64,000 bases of DNA from Fen-1362 sp049516395 (GTDB lineage Bacteria > Planctomycetota > Phycisphaerae > Sedimentisphaerales > Anaerobacaceae). Under the pieces are notes generated by a model. The model ran no database searches and was not told where the DNA came from. It saw nothing but the letters and a program-made list of their open reading frames with translations. The DNA is taken from assembly GCA_049516395.1 (NCBI GenBank), contig JBEKTD010000001.1:124001-188000 (forward strand), in the 5' to 3' direction. The position numbers and the translations under genes are program-made. Of the stretch, positions 60,168-64,000 are shown one piece after another (the first letter of the stretch is position 1; the number at the start of each line of letters is the position of its first letter).

Positions 60168-61430
60168 ATGGCAATGACGATAACAGAAAAAATCCTCGCA
60201 AGGGCGAGTGGAAACAAAACTGTAAAAGCAGGCGAATTAATCAACGCGAAGATTGATGTGGTGATGTGCCACGATGTAACGACTCCTGCGGCGATATCGA
60301 TGCTGATTGAAAAGGGAATCGATAAGGTATTCGACAGGAACAAGATTGTCGTAACGCCCGACCATTTTCAGCCGGCTAAGGACATCAAAAGCGCGGAGCT
60401 GCATAAGCGCCTTGATGAATGGGCCAGAAGGCACAAAATCAAGAACTACTACAAGATTGGCAAAGCGGGCGTATGCCACGCGTTACTCCCTGAGCAGGGT
60501 CATATCAGGCCCGGCGAGGTAATCGTGGGCGGCGATTCGCATACCTGTACCTACGGCGCGTTCGCGGCGTTCAGCACAGGTATCGGCTCGACGGATTTAG
60601 CGGCGTCAATCGCCACGGGCGAGCTTTGGTTCAGGGTGCCGGAGTCGATAAAATTCGTTCTCAATGGCAAACTCTCAAAAGGTGTTTACAGCAAAGACGT
60701 AATTCTCGCCGTGATAACGAGGATTGGCGTGGATGGCGCACTTTATAAGGCGATGGAATTCGTCGGCCCTGCGTTGAAGGATATGTCAATGGAGGCAAGG
60801 ATGACCATCACCAATATGGCAATCGAAGCGGGCGCGAAAAACGGCATCATCGGCTTCGACAGCGTGACGAAGAAGTATCTTGCCAAGCATCTTAAAGATA
60901 AGAAGACCTATAAGGTTTTCGAATCAGATGCCGACGCGGAATACTCATCGGTTGAGGAGTTTGATTGCTCGAAGTTAGAGCCAATGGTCGCTATGCCTCA
61001 TCTGCCGAGCAACGCCAAGCCGATTAGCGAATGCAAGGGCTTGGCTATGGACCAGGCGTATATCGGAAGCTGCACTAACGGGCGAATCGAAGACCTCAGG
61101 ATTGCCGCGAAGATTTTGAAGGGCAAAGAAGTGAAGATTCGCACGATAATTGTGCCCGCTACGCCGGCAATCTGGAAGCAGGCGGACGACGAAGGACTAT
61201 TCGGCGTCTTCTATAAGGCCAGCTGCGTAATCTCCGCGCCGACCTGCGGCGCATGTCTGGGCGGATTTATGGGAATCCTCGCCGCCGGCGAAAAGTGCGT
61301 CAGCACGACCAATCGCAATTTCGTCGGCAGAATGGGAAGCCCAAAGAGCGAAGTATATCTCGCAAGCCCGGCGACTGCGGCCGCAAGCGCTATTGAAGGT
61401 AAGCTGGTTGATCCAAGAAAATATTTGTAG
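60168..61430 (+). CDS. leuC: 3-isopropylmalate dehydratase large subunit
   Basis: 420 aa, the length of the short LeuC type rather than the 466-aa enterobacterial one. Motifs: VMCHDVTTPAAI, VVTPDHFQPAKD, VIVGGDSHTCTYGAFAAF, AYIGSCTNGRIEDLRIAA, and APTCGACLGGFMG. The three Cys bind the 4Fe-4S cluster. With LeuD it isomerises 2- to 3-isopropylmalate. Homoaconitase-like function is possible in this subfamily, but the leu context argues for LeuC. Confidence 0.93.
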   Translation: MAMTITEKILARASGNKTVKAGELINAKIDVVMCHDVTTPAAISMLIEKGIDKVFDRNKIVVTPDHFQPAKDIKSAELHKRLDEWARRHKIKNYYKIGKAGVCHALLPEQGHIRPGEVIVGGDSHTCTYGAFAAFSTGIGSTDLAASIATGELWFRVPESIKFVLNGKLSKGVYSKDVILAVITRIGVDGALYKAMEFVGPALKDMSMEARMTITNMAIEAGAKNGIIGFDSVTKKYLAKHLKDKKTYKVFESDADAEYSSVEEFDCSKLEPMVAMPHLPSNAKPISECKGLAMDQAYIGSCTNGRIEDLRIAAKILKGKEVKIRTIIVPATPAIWKQADDEGLFGVFYKASCVISAPTCGACLGGFMGILAAGEKCVSTTNRNFVGRMGSPKSEVYLASPATAAASAIEGKLVDPRKYL

Positions 61431-61443
61431 GAGATTATGTTAA

Positions 61444-61677
61444 ATGAATGAGATAAAGAAATCAGTACGGAGCGCAGCTACTTCAAGTTTGTTAGTGGTA
61501 ATATTTCTAATAGTGATGGCAACTGATGCAGACAAAGTAACAAGTACGTCTGTCATAATGGGTATTACCACTTTTGTGATGGCGTGTATCGTAGTAACGC
61601 AATGGATAAAATGCGTTAGAAAATATGTTGATTTTGTAATCAAACAGAAGATGGAAGAAGTCGTAACCGGGAAATAA
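61444..61677 (+). CDS. Small two-helix membrane protein in the leu operon
   Basis: 77 aa, family not recognised. Two hydrophobic segments are seen: LLVVIFLIVMATDA and ITTFVMACIVVTQWI. A basic tail (KCVRKYVDFVIKQKMEEV) follows. GGAG lies 11 bases before the ATG. It is placed between leuC and leuD, genes that usually adjoin. No link to leucine synthesis is evident. Confidence 0.55.
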   Translation: MNEIKKSVRSAATSSLLVVIFLIVMATDADKVTSTSVIMGITTFVMACIVVTQWIKCVRKYVDFVIKQKMEEVVTGK

Positions 61678-61717
61678 AAACTCGGTCTGTGTAAGAGAAA
61701 ATTTGAAGGATACGATT

Positions 61718-62200
61718 ATGACAAGAGCACACGTGTATAAACGGGACCATATAAACACGGATGAGATAATTCCGGCGAGGTATTTGAATACCGACAACGA
61801 GCAGGAGTTGGCAAGACACTGTATGGAAGATTTGGACGCCGGGTTCGTAAAGAAACTAAGCAAGGGTGACGTGATTGTCGCCGGCGATGACTTCGGCTGC
61901 GGCTCATCGAGAGAGCACGCCGTCTGGGCAATCCGCGGTGCTGGCGTACAAACGGTAATCGCCAGGACATTCGCGCGGATATTCTACCGCAACGCAATTG
62001 ACTGCGGATTTTACCTCATCGAGAGCAAAGACGCGGTTGAGCGAATCGCCGACGGCGACGAAGTGCAAATCGATTACGATAAAGGTGTAATCGAGGACAA
62101 AACCAACAGTCAGCGAATCGAGTTTAAACCTCTGCCGGACTTCGCGCTGGAAATCATCAAAGACGGCGGACTGCTTAACCATATTAAAAAAATAGTATAG
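61718..62200 (+). CDS. leuD: 3-isopropylmalate dehydratase small subunit
   Basis: 160 aa from the ATG at 61718, with AAGGA upstream; a TTG at 61703 is in frame. Motifs: HINTDEIIPARYLNT, VAGDDFGCGSSREHAVWAIR (family signature) and FARIFYRNAIDCGFYLIE. It pairs with LeuC. The size fits the short, archaeal/thermophile-like LeuD type, consistent with the short LeuC. Confidence 0.93.
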   Translation: MTRAHVYKRDHINTDEIIPARYLNTDNEQELARHCMEDLDAGFVKKLSKGDVIVAGDDFGCGSSREHAVWAIRGAGVQTVIARTFARIFYRNAIDCGFYLIESKDAVERIADGDEVQIDYDKGVIEDKTNSQRIEFKPLPDFALEIIKDGGLLNHIKKIV

Positions 62201-62210
62201 GAGAAAACCT

Positions 62211-62534
62211 GTGAAAAAGAATGTTCTGCTCTATTGCGTTCTTGTCGCAATTGCCGTTTTGATGGTCGGATGCAGACATCGGCCCAGACCGGACGCCTTG
62301 AATGAAAAAATAAACTCGAATTGCACCATATATTTCAATCGGGTGGCTCTCGGCGGAACTTCCGCGAACATAGTGCCGATAACTACTGATGAGACCAATG
62401 GTGCCCGAGTCAGCATGTCTGGCAAGTTGTTGAAAGTGACGCCGGAATGGGTTGTTATTTCGGTCGGGAATGTGGCGGACAAGAAGATGCTTTGGGTACC
62501 GCGAAATGTCGTGCTTTGCATTAGCACGGAATAA
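62211..62534 (+). CDS. Small lipoprotein in the leu operon
   Basis: 107 aa, family not recognised. A signal peptide ends in VLMVGC (lipobox). The body is beta-rich (CTIYFNRVALGGTSANIVPI, LLKVTPEWVVISVGNVADKK). GTG start with AGGAG 7 bases upstream. It lies 10 bases after leuD and 95 before leuB, the third non-leu envelope gene in this operon. Confidence 0.65.
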   Translation: MKKNVLLYCVLVAIAVLMVGCRHRPRPDALNEKINSNCTIYFNRVALGGTSANIVPITTDETNGARVSMSGKLLKVTPEWVVISVGNVADKKMLWVPRNVVLCISTE

Positions 62535-62629
62535 TCGCAGATTCTGTGAAAATCCATCTGCCGAAAGCAATATCTTGCAGAGGTGGGTGTTAATCCGTGG
62601 TTTAAACAATAAATAAAGGAGACAAAGAC

Positions 62630-63724
62630 GTGGCAAAGGGTGTTAAGAGTTACAAGATAGCCGTGATAGGCGGCGATGGCACTGGGCCGGAAGTTACGGC
62701 AGAAGCGGTAAAGGTTATCAACGTGGCAGCGAGCAAATTCGGCTTTAAGCTGGATTTGACGCCTTTCGATTTCGGCGGCGAAAGATACAAAAGGACAGGT
62801 GAGACGCTGCCCGATAGCGCAATAGCTGAACTGCGCAAATTCGATTCGATACTGCTGGGCGCGATTGGTCATCCGGATGTTAAGCCGGGTATTTTGGAAA
62901 AGGGCATCTTATTAAAATTACGGTTCGAGCTTGACCAGTATATCAACCTGCGGCCTGTAAGATTATATCCGGGTGTTGAGACACCTATAAAGGGTAAAGG
63001 GCCGGAACAGATTGATTTTGTCGTTGTGCGTGAAAACTCAGGTGACGCATATACAGGCACGGGCGGTATTACGATGAAAGGAACGCCCCATGAGGTCGCG
63101 GTGCAGTCATCGGTTTATTCTCGCTTCCAGGTGGACAGGTGTTTGAAATATGCATTCGAATACGTAAAGAAAAACGGCAAGAAGGCAAGAGGCAAGGGCG
63201 AGAACAACACGCTTGCGCTTTGCGGCAAGACAAATGTTCTGACCTTCATCTACGATTTGTGGGAAAGAGCATTCCACGAAATGGGTCAAAAGGAATATCC
63301 GAATATCAAACGCGAATACTATCACGTTGACGCGACTTGTATGTGGTTTGTGAAAAACCCCGAATGGTTCGACGTGATTGTTACGGGCAACCTCTTTGGC
63401 GACATCATCACCGACTTGGGCGCGATGATTCAGGGCGGTATGGGAATCGCCGCGGGCGGCAACATCAATCCCGAGGGCGTCAGTATGTTCGAGCCGATAG
63501 GCGGCAGCGCACCGAAATACACGGGTAAAGCCGTAATCAATCCGTTGGCGGCAATTTGCGCGGGTGGGATGATGCTTGAGACCCTTGGCGAGCAAAAAGC
63601 CGCGACAGCTATTGAAGACGCCGTGAAATTCGTTACGGCCAACAAGCTGAAATCATTAGCCGCTGGCAAAATGGGCTACAGCACCAGCCAGGTTGGTGAC
63701 CTTGTTGTGGAAAATATAAAGTAG
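62630..63724 (+). CDS. leuB: 3-isopropylmalate dehydrogenase
   Basis: 364 aa from a GTG with GGAG 8 bases upstream. Beta-decarboxylating dehydrogenase motifs: IAVIGGDGTGPEVTAEAV, LGAIGHPDVKPG, FVVVRENSGDAYTGTGG, CGKTNVLTF, and NLFGDIITDLGAMIQGGMGI (Asp residues for Mg2+). EPIGGSAPKYTGK contacts NAD. It oxidises and decarboxylates 3-isopropylmalate. An isocitrate-type specificity cannot be fully excluded, but the operon supports LeuB. Confidence 0.9.
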   Translation: MAKGVKSYKIAVIGGDGTGPEVTAEAVKVINVAASKFGFKLDLTPFDFGGERYKRTGETLPDSAIAELRKFDSILLGAIGHPDVKPGILEKGILLKLRFELDQYINLRPVRLYPGVETPIKGKGPEQIDFVVVRENSGDAYTGTGGITMKGTPHEVAVQSSVYSRFQVDRCLKYAFEYVKKNGKKARGKGENNTLALCGKTNVLTFIYDLWERAFHEMGQKEYPNIKREYYHVDATCMWFVKNPEWFDVIVTGNLFGDIITDLGAMIQGGMGIAAGGNINPEGVSMFEPIGGSAPKYTGKAVINPLAAICAGGMMLETLGEQKAATAIEDAVKFVTANKLKSLAAGKMGYSTSQVGDLVVENIK

Positions 63725-63763
63725 CGAACTAAAAATCAGTTTAGGATTTCGGATTTTTAGAAG

Positions 63764-64000
63764 ATGCCTGCTAATCTTACGCCGGCTTATTTTAAGGCGG
63801 AGCAGTGGTATCGGTCGGCAACTACGCCCGAAGAGAAAATCCTTGCGCTGGAGCAGATGCTGGCGGTTATGCCCAAGCACAAGGGGACCGACAAGCTCAA
63901 GGCGGACCTGAGACAAAAGCTCAGCGCATTGAAGGAAGGCGAGGAAAAACGGCGTAAAAGCGGGGGCGTGGATATCTTTCACGTCCCCCGCACAGGTGCG
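63764..64000 (+). CDS. N-terminal part of an Obg/DRG-like TGS GTPase (runs off the window)
   Basis: 79 codons from the ATG at 63764 to the edge, no stop. The text PANLTPAYFKAEQWYRSATT, PEEKILALEQMLAVMPKHKG and GGVDIFHVPRTGA matches the start of bacterial DRG-type GTPases, whose G1 motif would come just beyond the window edge. The family binds ribosomes or RNA. The ribosome-binding site is weak. Confidence 0.75.
   Translation, partial: MPANLTPAYFKAEQWYRSATTPEEKILALEQMLAVMPKHKGTDKLKADLRQKLSALKEGEEKRRKSGGVDIFHVPRTGA

Overview
The window looks like a chromosomal segment of a Planctomycetota bacterium, most likely class Phycisphaerae. The evidence is lineage-style content, not a marker gene: secreted proteins ending in dockerin-like repeats (1033, 1698, 331 and 616 aa), prepilin-type proteins with an FTLVELLVVISII-like start and a C-terminal DGH motif, a PEP-CTERM protein, and an ECF sigma factor fused to a membrane tail. 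Genes are dense on both strands, most with clear Shine-Dalgarno sites.

Layout. 1-4.6 kb: tail of a secreted protein, DUF488, a PyrK-like flavoprotein, and a sodium:solute symporter with a small membrane partner. 5-10.9 kb: ECF sigma factor, then a minus-strand run of Usp, a GH13 branching-type enzyme and a P3A H+-ATPase. 11.2-13.1 kb: ABC-F ATPase. 13.3-19.1 kb: a beta-helix/PQQ-propeller/dockerin protein followed by three tandem atypical pseudopilins. 19.4-21.4 kb: a Cys/Met-metabolism PLP enzyme and a classical pseudopilin.

21519-24167 is a complete mobile element. It has perfect 26-bp terminal inverted repeats, an 8-bp target duplication (CCCTATTT) on both sides, and an IS1595/ISXO2-type DDE transposase. 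Its cargo is a Panacea-domain antitoxin with a putative toxin, a well-folded class II (Leu-type) tRNA whose anticodon reads UGG (Pro), a terminator-ended possible small RNA and a 45-aa basic protein. A strong palindromic promoter sits between the antitoxin and transposase genes. This is the main candidate for an undescribed system.

24.3-29.1 kb: TetR operators and a translationally coupled tetR-tolC-emrA-emrB efflux operon. 29.2-34.2 kb: 6-phosphogluconolactonase, MntP, a TPR membrane protein, a metallophosphoesterase and DUF1638. 34.3-37.3 kb: a cobalamin riboswitch on the minus strand ahead of a PEP-CTERM protein, a dockerin surface protein and a pseudopilin. 37.4-42.5 kb: a large S53 peptidase with adhesion-type domains. 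42.9-46.8 kb: a lipoprotein-YcfL-LpoB-CsgG-like envelope cluster. 47-57.5 kb: a coiled-coil membrane protein, DUF362 ferredoxin, DUF3592, a secreted beta-sandwich protein, SDR, XRE-S24 regulator, RNase HII-like protein carrying an in-frame palindromic repeat, malate dehydrogenase, TspO, and an ELWxxDGT repeat protein.

57.5-63.7 kb: leucine biosynthesis leuA-leuC-leuD-leuB, preceded by a candidate Leu-rich leader peptide and interleaved with three small envelope proteins. The window ends in the first 79 codons of an Obg/DRG-like GTPase. A CCACAGAG-type intergenic repeat recurs across the window, several times providing the TAG stop codon of the gene before it.

All family calls come from reading motifs; no database search was run.
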